Position numbers and translations under genes: made by a program
Notes under the pieces: model-generated
What the model saw: only the letters and a program-made list of their open reading frames with translations
Told to the model about the DNA's origin: nothing
The model's database searches: none
Source: Pseudomonas capeferrum
Lineage (GTDB): Bacteria > Pseudomonadota > Gammaproteobacteria > Pseudomonadales > Pseudomonadaceae
DNA length: 64,000 nucleotides
Assembly: GCF_000731675.1 (NCBI RefSeq)
Contig: NZ_JMIT01000001.1
Span: 126,712-190,711, forward strand
Direction: 5' to 3'
Shown: positions 55,102 to 63,518 of the stretch, piece after piece
How the letters are laid out: each line of letters begins with the position of its first letter
How positions within the stretch are numbered: position 1 is the stretch's first letter

Positions 55102-56385
55102 TCAGAAGCCCAGGCGGTCACGCAGGCTGTAGTACCAGGCACCGATGGCGCTGAATGGCACACGCAGCATCTGGCCACCCGGGAACGGGTAGTGCGGCAG
55201 GCCTGCGAACGCATCGAAACGCTCGGCCTGGCCACGCAGCGCCTCGGCCAGCACCTTGCCTGCCAGGTGCGTGTAGGTGACGCCGTGGCCCGAGCAGCCC
55301 TGGGAGTAATAGATGTTGTCGCCGATGCGGCCAACCTGCGGCAGGCGCGACAGGGTCAGCAGGAAGTTGCCGGTCCAGGCGTAATCGATCTTCACGTTCT
55401 GCAACTGCGGGAAGGCCTTGAGCATCTTCGGACGGATGATTGCCTCGATGTTCGCCGGGTCACGCGCGCCGTAGACCACGCCGCCGCCGAAGATCAGGCG
55501 CTTGTCGCTGGTCAGGCGGTAGTAGTCGAGCAAGTAGTTGCAGTCTTCGACACAGTAATCCTGCGGCAGCAGGGTACGTGCCAGGTCATCGCTCAGGGGC
55601 TCGGTGGTGATCACCTGGGTGCCGCACGGCATGGACTTGGCGGCCAGCTCTGGCACCAGGTTGCCCAGGTAGGCGTTACCGGCGACGATGATGAACTTGG
55701 CGCGCACCTTGCCTTGCGGTGTGTGCACGACCGGGTTGGCGCCACGCTCGATACGGATGGCCGGGGTCTGCTCATAGATGATGCCGCCCAGCGACTCTAC
55801 CGCGGCCGCTTCGCCCAGGGCCAGGTTAAGCGGGTGGATGTGGCCGCCGCTCATGTCCAGCATGCCGCCAATGTAGCTGTCGCATGCGACTACTTCACGG
55901 ATGCGCTTCTGGTCCATCAGCTCGAGCTGGTTGTGGCCAAAGCGTTCCCACAGGCGCTTTTGCGACTCCAGGTGGCCCATCTGTTTAGGGGTGATGGCTG
56001 CGAACACGCCACCGTCTTTCAGGTCGCACTGGATATTGTACTTGGCGACACGCTCACGAATGATGCGGCCACCTTCGAATGCCATCTGGCCCAGCAGTTG
56101 TGCCTGCTTTGGGCCGACGGTGCGCTCGATCACGTCGATGTCACGGCTGTAGCTGTTGACGATCTGGCCGCCGTTGCGGCCGGACGCGCCAAAACCAACC
56201 TTGGCGGCTTCGACGATGCTGACCTTGAAGCCGTTTTCCAGCAGGAACAAGGCGCTGGACAGGCCGGTGTAGCCGGCACCGATGATGCACACATCGGTTT
56301 CCACCTCACCCTGCAGCGCCGGACGTGGCGGCACCGGGTTAGCCGAGGCGGCGTAGTAGGACTGGGGGTAGGGGGTGTTGGCCAT
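55102..56385 (-). CDS. puuB: FAD oxidase, PuuB/gamma-glutamylputrescine oxidase-like
   Basis: This is 427 residues. FAD motif CIIGAGYTGLSSALFL, GFGASGRNGGQ and TGNFLLTLSRLPQVG. It fits the DAO-family oxidases that process gamma-glutamylputrescine in polyamine breakdown. Other puu genes are not adjacent. A different amine substrate is possible. ATG at 56385 is chosen from the normal spacing of the FAD motif at about residue 33. Confidence 0.85.
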   Translation of the reverse strand: MANTPYPQSYYAASANPVPPRPALQGEVETDVCIIGAGYTGLSSALFLLENGFKVSIVEAAKVGFGASGRNGGQIVNSYSRDIDVIERTVGPKQAQLLGQMAFEGGRIIRERVAKYNIQCDLKDGGVFAAITPKQMGHLESQKRLWERFGHNQLELMDQKRIREVVACDSYIGGMLDMSGGHIHPLNLALGEAAAVESLGGIIYEQTPAIRIERGANPVVHTPQGKVRAKFIIVAGNAYLGNLVPELAAKSMPCGTQVITTEPLSDDLARTLLPQDYCVEDCNYLLDYYRLTSDKRLIFGGGVVYGARDPANIEAIIRPKMLKAFPQLQNVKIDYAWTGNFLLTLSRLPQVGRIGDNIYYSQGCSGHGVTYTHLAGKVLAEALRGQAERFDAFAGLPHYPFPGGQMLRVPFSAIGAWYYSLRDRLGF

Positions 56386-56544
56386 GCTCGAGAAACCTCG
56401 TGTGTTATATTTTTAACGAATGTAGCGATGCTATCAATAATAATAAACACCCGCTAGTCGTCCGTTGAAAATCCTTTACCCGGCCGTCGCCGAAGCTTTC
56501 CTATAAAGAGGTTAAGATTCAGTAAGTTAGCGCGAAAAAAAGTG

Positions 56545-56572
56545 TTGACATGGTTTTCGGAATGCGTAGAAT
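56545..56572 (+). promoter_or_regulatory. promoter of tRNA-Val copy 1
   Basis: TTGACA (56545-56550), 16 bases, TAGAAT (56567-56572), about 14 bases before the tRNA. The -35 box is consensus. Confidence 0.75.
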
Positions 56573-56586
56573 GCGCACCACACGAC

Positions 56587-56663
56587 AGGCACATAGCTCA
56601 GTTGGTTAGAGCACCACCTTGACATGGTGGGGGTCGTTGGTTCGAGTCCAATTGTGCCTACCA
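56587..56663 (+). tRNA. tRNA-Val (GAC), copy 1
   Basis: This 77-base cloverleaf has acceptor AGGCACA with TGTGCCT, loop TTGACAT and T-loop TTCGAGT. All stems pair. Normal in all features. Confidence 0.97.
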
Positions 56664-56670
56664 AATCGAA

Positions 56671-56703
56671 GAAGGGGCAATCCGAAAGGGATGCCCCTTC
56701 TTT
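56671..56703 (+). terminator. terminator of unit 1, repeated in each unit
   Basis: GAAGGGGCA and TGCCCCTTC with an inner ATCC-GAAA-GGGAT, then TTT. The same hairpin recurs in every unit; the copy after tRNA 8 has one base changed. Confidence 0.85.
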
Positions 56704-56802
56704 CATTGGGCGGCCTACCGGGGCGTCGATCCGGTCGAAAAGGGGCCTGAAGCAGCCCCTCCAGTCAAAACCGAAAGTGTTTGATTTTGCTGAAAAAAAA
56801 GC

Positions 56803-56831
56803 TTTACAGGTACGCATGCGATCACTAATAT
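56803..56831 (+). promoter_or_regulatory. sigma70-like promoter repeated before copies 2-9
   Basis: TTTACA (56803-56808), 17 bases, TAATAT (56826-56831), 14 bases before copy 2. It recurs at 259-base steps in all later units, so each tRNA can be transcribed alone. Confidence 0.75.
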
Positions 56832-56845
56832 GCGCACCACAAGCC

Positions 56846-56922
56846 AGGCACATAGCTCAGTTGGTTAGAGCACCACCTTGATATGGTGGGGGTCGTTGGT
56901 CCGAGTCCAATTGTGCCTACCA
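56846..56922 (+). tRNA. tRNA with valine body and anticodon GAT (Ile), copy 2
   Basis: Same body as copy 1 but anticodon loop TTGATAT (C36 to T) and T-loop TCCGAGT (T55 to C). All stems pair and CCA is encoded. By anticodon it would be called Ile; by body Val. Confidence 0.9.
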
Positions 56923-57104
56923 AAGCGAAGAAGGGGCAATCCGAAAGGGATGCCCCTTCTTTCATTGGGCGGCCTACCGGGGCGTCGATCCGGTCGAAAA
57001 GGGGCCTGAAGCAGCCCCTCCAGTCAAAACCGAAAGTGTTTGATTTTGCTGAAAAAAAAGCTTTACAGGTACGCATGCGATCACTAATATGCGCACCACA
57101 AGCC

Positions 57105-57181
57105 AGGCACATAGCTCAGTTGGTTAGAGCACCACCTTGATATGGTGGGGGTCGTTGGTCCGAGTCCAATTGTGCCTACCA
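57105..57181 (+). tRNA. tRNA with valine body and anticodon GAT, copy 3
   Basis: Identical to copy 2, including GAT and C55. Confidence 0.9.
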
Positions 57182-57363
57182 AAGCGAAGAAGGGGCAATC
57201 CGAAAGGGATGCCCCTTCTTTCATTGGGCGGCCTACCGGGGCGTCGATCCGGTCGAAAAGGGGCCTGAAGCAGCCCCTCCAGTCAAAACCGAAAGTGTTT
57301 GATTTTGCTGAAAAAAAAGCTTTACAGGTACGCATGCGATCACTAATATGCGCACCACAAGCC

Positions 57364-57440
57364 AGGCACATAGCTCAGTTGGTTAGAGCACCACCTTGAT
57401 ATGGTGGGGGTCGTTGGTCCGAGTCCAATTGTGCCTACCA
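57364..57440 (+). tRNA. tRNA with valine body and anticodon GAT, copy 4
   Basis: Identical to copy 2. Confidence 0.9.
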
Positions 57441-57622
57441 AAGCGAAGAAGGGGCAATCCGAAAGGGATGCCCCTTCTTTCATTGGGCGGCCTACCGGGG
57501 CGTCGATCCGGTCGAAAAGGGGCCTGAAGCAGCCCCTCCAGTCAAAACCGAAAGTGTTTGATTTTGCTGAAAAAAAAGCTTTACAGGTACGCATGCGATC
57601 ACTAATATGCGCACCACAAGCC

Positions 57623-57699
57623 AGGCACATAGCTCAGTTGGTTAGAGCACCACCTTGATATGGTGGGGGTCGTTGGTCCGAGTCCAATTGTGCCTACCA
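57623..57699 (+). tRNA. tRNA with valine body and anticodon GAT, copy 5
   Basis: Identical to copy 2. Confidence 0.9.
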
Positions 57700-57881
57700 A
57701 AGCGAAGAAGGGGCAATCCGAAAGGGATGCCCCTTCTTTCATTGGGCGGCCTACCGGGGCGTCGATCCGGTCGAAAAGGGGCCTGAAGCAGCCCCTCCAG
57801 TCAAAACCGAAAGTGTTTGATTTTGCTGAAAAAAAAGCTTTACAGGTACGCATGCGATCACTAATATGCGCACCACAAGCC

Positions 57882-57958
57882 AGGCACATAGCTCAGTTGG
57901 TTAGAGCACCACCTTGATATGGTGGGGGTCGTTGGTCCGAGTCCAATTGTGCCTACCA
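57882..57958 (+). tRNA. tRNA with valine body and anticodon GAT, copy 6
   Basis: Identical to copy 2. Confidence 0.9.
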
Positions 57959-58140
57959 AAGCGAAGAAGGGGCAATCCGAAAGGGATGCCCCTTCTTTCA
58001 TTGGGCGGCCTACCGGGGCGTCGATCCGGTCGAAAAGGGGCCTGAAGCAGCCCCTCCAGTCAAAACCGAAAGTGTTTGATTTTGCTGAAAAAAAAGCTTT
58101 ACAGGTACGCATGCGATCACTAATATGCGCACCACAAGCC

Positions 58141-58217
58141 AGGCACATAGCTCAGTTGGTTAGAGCACCACCTTGATATGGTGGGGGTCGTTGGTCCGAG
58201 TCCAATTGTGCCTACCA
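58141..58217 (+). tRNA. tRNA with valine body and anticodon GAT, copy 7
   Basis: Identical to copy 2. This is the last GAT copy. Confidence 0.9.
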
Positions 58218-58399
58218 AAGCGAAGAAGGGGCAATCCGAAAGGGATGCCCCTTCTTTCATTGGGCGGCCTACCGGGGCGTCGATCCGGTCGAAAAGGGGC
58301 CTGAAGCAGCCCCTCCAGTCAAAACCGAAAGTGTTTGATTTTGCTGAAAAAAAAGCTTTACAGGTACGCATGCGATCACTAATATGCGCACCACAAGCC

Positions 58400-58476
58400 A
58401 GGCACATAGCTCAGTTGGTTAGAGCACCCCCTTGACATGGTGGGGGGCGTTGGTTCGAGTCCAATTGTGCCTACCA
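58400..58476 (+). tRNA. tRNA-Val (GAC) with anticodon-stem mismatch, copy 8
   Basis: Anticodon GAC and T-loop TTCGAGT, but the 5' anticodon stem is CCCCC against GGTGG, leaving a C-U mismatch in the middle, and the variable loop has GGGGC. Possibly a weak or dead gene. Confidence 0.75.
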
Positions 58477-58658
58477 AATCGAAGAAGGGGCAATCCGAAA
58501 GGGTTGCCCCTTCTTTCATTGGGCGGCCTACCGGGGCGTCGATCCGGTCGAAAAGGGGCATGAAGCAGCCCCTCCAGTCAAAACCGAAAGTTTTTGATTT
58601 TTCTGAAAAAAAAGCTTTACAGGTACGCATTCGATCACTAATATGCGCACCACACGAC

Positions 58659-58735
58659 AGGCACATAGCTCAGTTGGTTAGAGAACCACCTTGACATGGT
58701 GGGGGTCGTTGGTTCGAGTCCAATTGTGCCTACCA
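58659..58735 (+). tRNA. tRNA-Val (GAC) with D-stem mismatch, copy 9
   Basis: Anticodon GAC and normal T-loop, but the D-stem reads GAGA instead of GAGC, breaking the 10-25 pair. Flanks match copy 1 (CACACGAC before, AAATCG after). Confidence 0.78.
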
Positions 58736-58742
58736 AATCGAA

Positions 58743-58772
58743 AAAGGGCGATCCACACGGATCGCCCTTTTT
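58743..58772 (+). terminator. terminator of the last array unit
   Basis: AAAGGGCGATCC-ACAC-GGATCGCCCTTTTTT. It differs from the other unit terminators and closes the array. Confidence 0.9.
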
Positions 58773-58781
58773 TATTGCCCG

Positions 58782-60062
58782 CTAAACAGCTGCCGGCAAC
58801 CACAACGCCAGTTGTGGAAAGGCGATCAACAGGGCGATCAGCACCAGCAACGCCAGGCAGAACGGCAGCGCGCCGTACACCACGTCCATGAAGTTGCCCC
58901 GGCCACGAATGCTCTGCACCACGAACAGGTTCATGCCGAACGGTGGCGTAATCTGGCCCATCTCGCACAGCACGATCAACACCACCCCAAACCACAACGG
59001 ATCGAAGCCCAGTGCGACGATGATCGGCACGATCAGCGGCGCGGTGGTGATCAACATGGCCAGCGTGTCCATGAAGCAACCCAGCACGATGTAGAACAGG
59101 ATGATCGCCAGCAGTGTGGCCGTGGGGGAAAGGTTCAGGTCAGTGACAAAATGGACCAGCGTGGTGGTCAGGCCAATGGAGGCCAGCACAAAGTTGAGAA
59201 AGAACGCCGACAAGGTGATGAGCATGATCATGCCGGTGGTGCGCAGGGTTACCTCGAACGCCTGACCCAGGCTCTGCCAGGTGAATGCCCGGCGCCATAG
59301 GCCCAGGCCGAAGGCGCTGAGCACACCCAGCGCTGCCGACTCGCTGGCGGTGGCGAAGCCGCTGTAGATCGAACCAATCACCAGGGCGAAGATCGCCAGT
59401 GGCGGCAACAGGTCAGGGAGGCAGGCCAGGCGCTCGGCCCAGCGCGTAGGCGCCTTGCGGCCGTCCAGCTGTGGCCGAATCAGGCAGGCCAGCACGATCA
59501 ACGCGATAAACAGCACGCTCAGGATGATGCTGGGAACGGTCGCGGCCAGGTACAGCTTGGGCACTGACACGTTGGCGATAAGGGCAAACAGGATCATGTT
59601 GATCGAGGGCGGAATCAGGATGCCCAGTGTGCCACCGGCGGCAATCGAGCCGAGAAACAGCGGCGCGTTGTAGCCTTTGCGTTCCTGCTCGGGGATGGCC
59701 AGGGTCGAGAGGGTGGCCGCAGTCGCCACGCTGGAGCCGCTGGTGGTGGCGAACAGTGCGCTGGCGCCGATGTTCGAATTCATCAAGCCACCTGGCAGCC
59801 ACGACAGCCACTTTTCGACGGCCTGGTACATGCGCCCGGCCACGCCTGAACACACCAGCAGTTCACCCATCAGGATGTACAAAGGGATCGCCACCAGAAG
59901 GAATTCGCTACTGGTATTCCAGGCAATTTCGCCCATGGCGCTGCTTAACGGCAATGTCGAGAACAGCTGCGACAGGGACATGCCCAGCAGGCCGACACTG
60001 ACTGCAGCGGCCACGCTAAGCGCCAGCAGTGCGAGCAGCACGATCAGGGTGAGGCTCAGCAT
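58782..60062 (-). CDS. TRAP transporter large permease (DctM)
   Basis: This is 426 residues with about twelve membrane segments. Typical TRAP-M blocks are FATTSGSSVATAATLSTLAIPE, GILIPPSINMILFA and NLFVVQSIRG. It is the main channel of a periplasmic-binding-protein-dependent secondary transporter. It overlaps the DctQ gene by seven bases and is followed by the tRNA array on the other strand. Confidence 0.93.
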   Translation of the reverse strand: MLSLTLIVLLALLALSVAAAVSVGLLGMSLSQLFSTLPLSSAMGEIAWNTSSEFLLVAIPLYILMGELLVCSGVAGRMYQAVEKWLSWLPGGLMNSNIGASALFATTSGSSVATAATLSTLAIPEQERKGYNAPLFLGSIAAGGTLGILIPPSINMILFALIANVSVPKLYLAATVPSIILSVLFIALIVLACLIRPQLDGRKAPTRWAERLACLPDLLPPLAIFALVIGSIYSGFATASESAALGVLSAFGLGLWRRAFTWQSLGQAFEVTLRTTGMIMLITLSAFFLNFVLASIGLTTTLVHFVTDLNLSPTATLLAIILFYIVLGCFMDTLAMLITTAPLIVPIIVALGFDPLWFGVVLIVLCEMGQITPPFGMNLFVVQSIRGRGNFMDVVYGALPFCLALLVLIALLIAFPQLALWLPAAV

Positions 60063-60694
60063 GGCTTTTGCTCCGTGCCAGCAGCGGGGCTACCGTGGTA
60101 GCGCTCCTGCTGAATGTCCTCCTCGACCGAGTTGATACCGATCAGTTTGCTGACAGCGTGCCAGCGGCCGTGCAGCAAGTGGCGGGTGCAGGTGACCACC
60201 AGGCTCGACAAGGTCAGGGCAAAGAACACGTAGCCGGCGAACCAGAGTGATTGGGGCAGCCATTGTGGTACCTGCAGTGGCGTGTTTGACACTGAACGGT
60301 ATTCGATGGAGTCCCACAGCACGTTCCACGCGTGGTAGGCCAATGTGCTGGCAAGCACCAGCATGCAGGCGAGGGCGAACAGGTCGAGCGCGACCCTGGG
60401 GCGCAGGCCAAGGCGGGTGTAGAGGATGTCCACGCGAATATGTGCGCGCTTCAGCAAGGTGACCGGGAACGCCCAGGCGCTGGTGATCGCCAGCACGTAA
60501 CCGGCTATTTCGTCGGCGCCGCCCATGGAGATACCCAGGGCCTTGCGCAAGATCAGGTCGATGCCGATCAGAAGGGCGCAGGTGAGCAGCGCGAAGCCGC
60601 CGACCCAGGTACTGGCCTTGGCAATGGCGCTGATGGCTCCCATGCTTGAGCGGGCGGTGTGCATGTGGGCAGTCTCCGAAGCAGGGTAACTCAT
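60056..60694 (-). CDS. TRAP transporter small permease (DctQ)
   Basis: This is 212 residues with four membrane segments (FALLTCALLIGIDLILRKAL; YVLAITSAWAFPVTLLKRAHIRVDIL). ATG at 60694 overlaps the DctP stop (ATGA), indicating coupling. ATG at 60664 with GGAG upstream is an alternative. It pairs with DctM. Confidence 0.9.
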   Translation of the reverse strand: MSYPASETAHMHTARSSMGAISAIAKASTWVGGFALLTCALLIGIDLILRKALGISMGGADEIAGYVLAITSAWAFPVTLLKRAHIRVDILYTRLGLRPRVALDLFALACMLVLASTLAYHAWNVLWDSIEYRSVSNTPLQVPQWLPQSLWFAGYVFFALTLSSLVVTCTRHLLHGRWHAVSKLIGINSVEEDIQQERYHGSPAAGTEQKPC

Positions 60695-61740
60695 GGGGCC
60701 AGGCGCATGCCGATGGCATCGCCCACGGTGGCATTCCAGCGTGCCACGCAAGGTCCGCCGCAGCGTTTGCCCCAGTCGTTGGCAATGGTCAGTGCGGCCT
60801 GGCGCAGGGTCTGCTTCTCTGCTGCGGTCGGGGCCGAGGCGGTCATGTGTGCGGGGTGATGAATCTGGCAGTCAGGGCCGCCGACATTGCAGGCCTGGGC
60901 ATAACGGTTCTCGTTGGCGGTCGCTTGCCACAAGGCCTGCTCCAGCACTTGCGATTGCACCTGCAGCAATTGCTGTACCTCGGGCGGCAGTTGCTGCCAG
61001 CGCTTCAGGCCGATGCCATAGAAGCCGATCGACCAATCCACGGGCAGGTTGTAAAGGTAGCCTGCAACGTCGTACCACTTGGCGGCGTTGCCCGAGCCAA
61101 TGCCGGTGATTGCGCAGTCGATGACGCCGGTTTGCATGGCGGTTACCACCTCGGCAAAGGGCAGGGTGACGGGCGCCGCGCCCATGGCCTTGACCAGCTC
61201 GGCCATGTTGCGCCCGCGAGTGCGCACTTTCCTGCCCTTCAAGTCAGCCAGCGAGTGCACGGCATCGCGGCAAAAGAAGACCTGCGCGGTATAGGGGACG
61301 GTGGCCAGCAACTTGATGCCGTGACGCTCGGCCATGCGTTGTTCGAGCACCGGCTTGTAGGCGTTGGCGACCCTGTGGGCGGTGTCGATGGTATCGGCCA
61401 GGCCGGGCAGGTCCACACCTTCGAAGGTGGCATCGTCGCCGGCGACGAAGGCGAACACGCCCATGCCGATATCGACTGCGCCAAAGCGCATCAGGCGAAT
61501 GATCTCCGGCCCTTTCAGGCCACTTTCCGACAACCCCAGCAGTTGCGCGGTGACCCTGCCTTGCGAGCGCGCGGGCAACGTCTGATTCCAGAACGGCTGT
61601 TCAACCGCCCGGAACGTGTAGTTGTGGCTGCCACCGCCCACCACGTTGAAGCGCATCACGGGGTAGTCTTGCGCGCGCGCCAGCGAGGTACCGAGCAGCG
61701 CGCCGAACGCCAGGGGGATGAGCAGCGAGCTGAGTTTCAC
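60691..61740 (-). CDS. TRAP transporter substrate-binding protein (DctP)
   Basis: This is 349 residues with a signal peptide (cut near LARAQ, residue 23). VFFCRDAVHSLADLKGRKVRTRGRNMAELVKAMGAAPV is the conserved central part with the substrate-binding arginine. It differs from the C4-dicarboxylate DctP core, so the ligand may be another organic acid. It is first in the operon with DctQ-DctM. Confidence 0.9.
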   Translation of the reverse strand: MKLSSLLIPLAFGALLGTSLARAQDYPVMRFNVVGGGSHNYTFRAVEQPFWNQTLPARSQGRVTAQLLGLSESGLKGPEIIRLMRFGAVDIGMGVFAFVAGDDATFEGVDLPGLADTIDTAHRVANAYKPVLEQRMAERHGIKLLATVPYTAQVFFCRDAVHSLADLKGRKVRTRGRNMAELVKAMGAAPVTLPFAEVVTAMQTGVIDCAITGIGSGNAAKWYDVAGYLYNLPVDWSIGFYGIGLKRWQQLPPEVQQLLQVQSQVLEQALWQATANENRYAQACNVGGPDCQIHHPAHMTASAPTAAEKQTLRQAALTIANDWGKRCGGPCVARWNATVGDAIGMRLAP

Positions 61741-61786
61741 GGTAGTCCTCTTGTGCTTGTTCGGGAGCTACTTTGGGGCTGTTCGA

Positions 61787-62455
61787 TCAACGAGGGCGGG
61801 ACGCGGCCTCGATGGTGGTTCGCGAACCGACGATATCAGGGAATTTCTCACCCTTGGCCAGCCGTGCCAGCGTGTGCTTTTCCTTGTGCTGGAAGTCGAT
61901 GGCCCGCTGAGCCATTTCGATCACCTGGCCGGGGCGCAGAAACACCATGCCGTTTTCGTCTGCCACCACCGCATCGCCGGGGTGGACAATCCCCCCGCCA
62001 CATTGGATGGCGGTACAGAACTCGCCTTCCAGGCCCATCACGCGGGTGGTAATCGCGCTGGCACCGCGTGACCACACTGGCACACCATGCTCGCGTATTT
62101 CGCCCAGGTCGGTGACGTAGCCGTCGACGATGATCCCCGCCACGCCAGCCTGCTTGGCGGCGTAGGCCATGGCGCCGCCCAGGGCGGCGGTCATGCGTTC
62201 ACCGCAGCGGTCCACCACCAGAAAGTCGCCTGGGCGCACGCAGCCCATGGCGTAATGCAGAATCCCGCCATCGTTGCCTGGCATCCTCACGGTCACCGCG
62301 GTACCCACGGCCCTGACATTCTGAAAGTGTGCCTTGATGTGCGGGCTGGCAATACCGTGGGTAATGAAATGGCCGATGGTCGCCGGTTCGGCGTTGATCA
62401 AGACTTCAAGTTCAGCGGCGCTGATCGGGGCGGGCAGTGCTTCGATAATATACAT
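61787..62455 (-). CDS. RraA-like/HMG aldolase family protein
   Basis: This is 222 residues of the RraA fold (GGAMAYAAKQAGVAGIIVDGYVTD, HPGDAVVADENGMVF). Related enzymes are 4-hydroxy-4-methyl-2-oxoglutarate aldolase and oxaloacetate decarboxylase. The DGxxxD (IIVDGYVTD) site is present. Its place beside TRAP genes and an HpcH aldolase makes a catabolic role more likely than RNase E control. Confidence 0.85.
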   Translation of the reverse strand: MYIIEALPAPISAAELEVLINAEPATIGHFITHGIASPHIKAHFQNVRAVGTAVTVRMPGNDGGILHYAMGCVRPGDFLVVDRCGERMTAALGGAMAYAAKQAGVAGIIVDGYVTDLGEIREHGVPVWSRGASAITTRVMGLEGEFCTAIQCGGGIVHPGDAVVADENGMVFLRPGQVIEMAQRAIDFQHKEKHTLARLAKGEKFPDIVGSRTTIEAASRPR

Positions 62456-62567
62456 AGGGTGTTGTTATTAGGCCGGATGCTTTTTCGAAGGGTTTCGGTC
62501 ATCCTAACAAGCACGCTTAACGGTCGATAATAAAAATCCGTAAGCAGTAACCGGAGCAGTTTTTATC

Positions 62568-63467
62568 ATGCGTATCACGCTGATGCAGATCGAGGCGTTC
62601 TACTGGACCGCCCGCCTCGGGGGCGTTCATGCCGCCTCCCGTCATCTTCACCTGACGCAACCTGCAGTGTCGGCGCGTATCAAGGAAATGGAATCGCTGC
62701 TCAGCGTCAAGTTGTTCGACCGCAGCAAGCAACGCATGAGCCTCACCGCAGATGGCCATACCGCTTTGCGCCACGCCGAACAGGTGCTCAACAACAGCAC
62801 GCAACTCGAGCAGTTTGCCGCGCAGCAGAAAAAGCACCGGCGCTTGCGCCTGGGCGCGGACGAATGTTCGGCGATGGTCGGGCTGACGGCGGTAATCAGC
62901 GATATAAAGGCGCACTTCCCAGAGATCACCCTGGAGATCTCCATCGATGTCGGTGCGGTGCTCAACCGCAAGCTGAACGACCACGAACTCGACATCGCGC
63001 TGCTGACCAACCCGGCCACGCGTGAGGATGTAACCGATGTGTTCCTCGGCTGGATGACCTTCCAGTGGGTGGCGGCGCGGCACCTGGACGTGGCCCCGGG
63101 GCCTTTTCTGGCGCAGCAGGCCCGGCAATATTCGATTGTCACCCACAGTGCGCCCTCGACACTGTATTCAGTGGTGGACCGCTGGCTGATGGAAAGTGGC
63201 TCGGTCAGCCATGCCTTTCATTCGAGCAACTCGCTGGCCTTTATTGCCAAGATGGTAGCGGCAGGGCATGCCATAGGTATTTTGCCGGTACCCTTGATTC
63301 GCGACCTGCTGGCCGTCGATTTGTTGAAGACATTGCCTTGCGATCCGCCGATCCCGCCGGCCAAGTTCTGCCTGTCTTATTTGACCGAACGCCCGGATAT
63401 GCAGCTTGATACCTTGGTTTCGATCATCCGGGCGACCTTGGTCAAACAGAATTTTCTGGTCGATTGA
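62568..63467 (+). CDS. LysR-family regulator
   Basis: This is 299 residues. HTH ITLMQIEAFYWTARLGGVHAASRHLHLTQPAVSARI, then an effector domain with LRLGADECSAMVGL. It is divergent from the RraA-like gene by 112 bases and lies next to the aldolase gene, so it probably controls both. The effector may be a pathway intermediate. Confidence 0.9.
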   Translation: MRITLMQIEAFYWTARLGGVHAASRHLHLTQPAVSARIKEMESLLSVKLFDRSKQRMSLTADGHTALRHAEQVLNNSTQLEQFAAQQKKHRRLRLGADECSAMVGLTAVISDIKAHFPEITLEISIDVGAVLNRKLNDHELDIALLTNPATREDVTDVFLGWMTFQWVAARHLDVAPGPFLAQQARQYSIVTHSAPSTLYSVVDRWLMESGSVSHAFHSSNSLAFIAKMVAAGHAIGILPVPLIRDLLAVDLLKTLPCDPPIPPAKFCLSYLTERPDMQLDTLVSIIRATLVKQNFLVD

Positions 63468-63518
63468 TCAAACCGGGTGTGCCCGGCCACGGCGCAGGCG
63501 CCTTGGCCGGGCCGGCGT

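Larger units (their letters stand above)
56587..58735 (+). repeat. 259-bp tandem tRNA array of nine units
   Basis: tRNA genes start at 56587, 56846, 57105, 57364, 57623, 57882, 58141, 58400 and 58659, always 259 bases apart. Spacers hold a terminator and a promoter-like element. Units 2-7 (tRNA plus spacer) are identical to each other in everything read. Units 1, 8 and 9 differ at several sites, including the tRNA. Confidence 0.95.

Noticed and set aside
54913..56457. 514-residue plus-strand open frame
   Set aside because: Antisense shadow of the PuuB-type oxidase.
56624..58694. Tandem 85- and 95-residue open frames on both strands
   Set aside because: They are read-through of the repeated tRNA genes and spacers; identical products on both strands follow the 259-base repeat, and no ribosome site precedes them.
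56587..58735. CRISPR-like array
   Set aside because: The repeated unit is a complete tRNA plus spacer; spacers are identical, not unique, and no cas genes are near.
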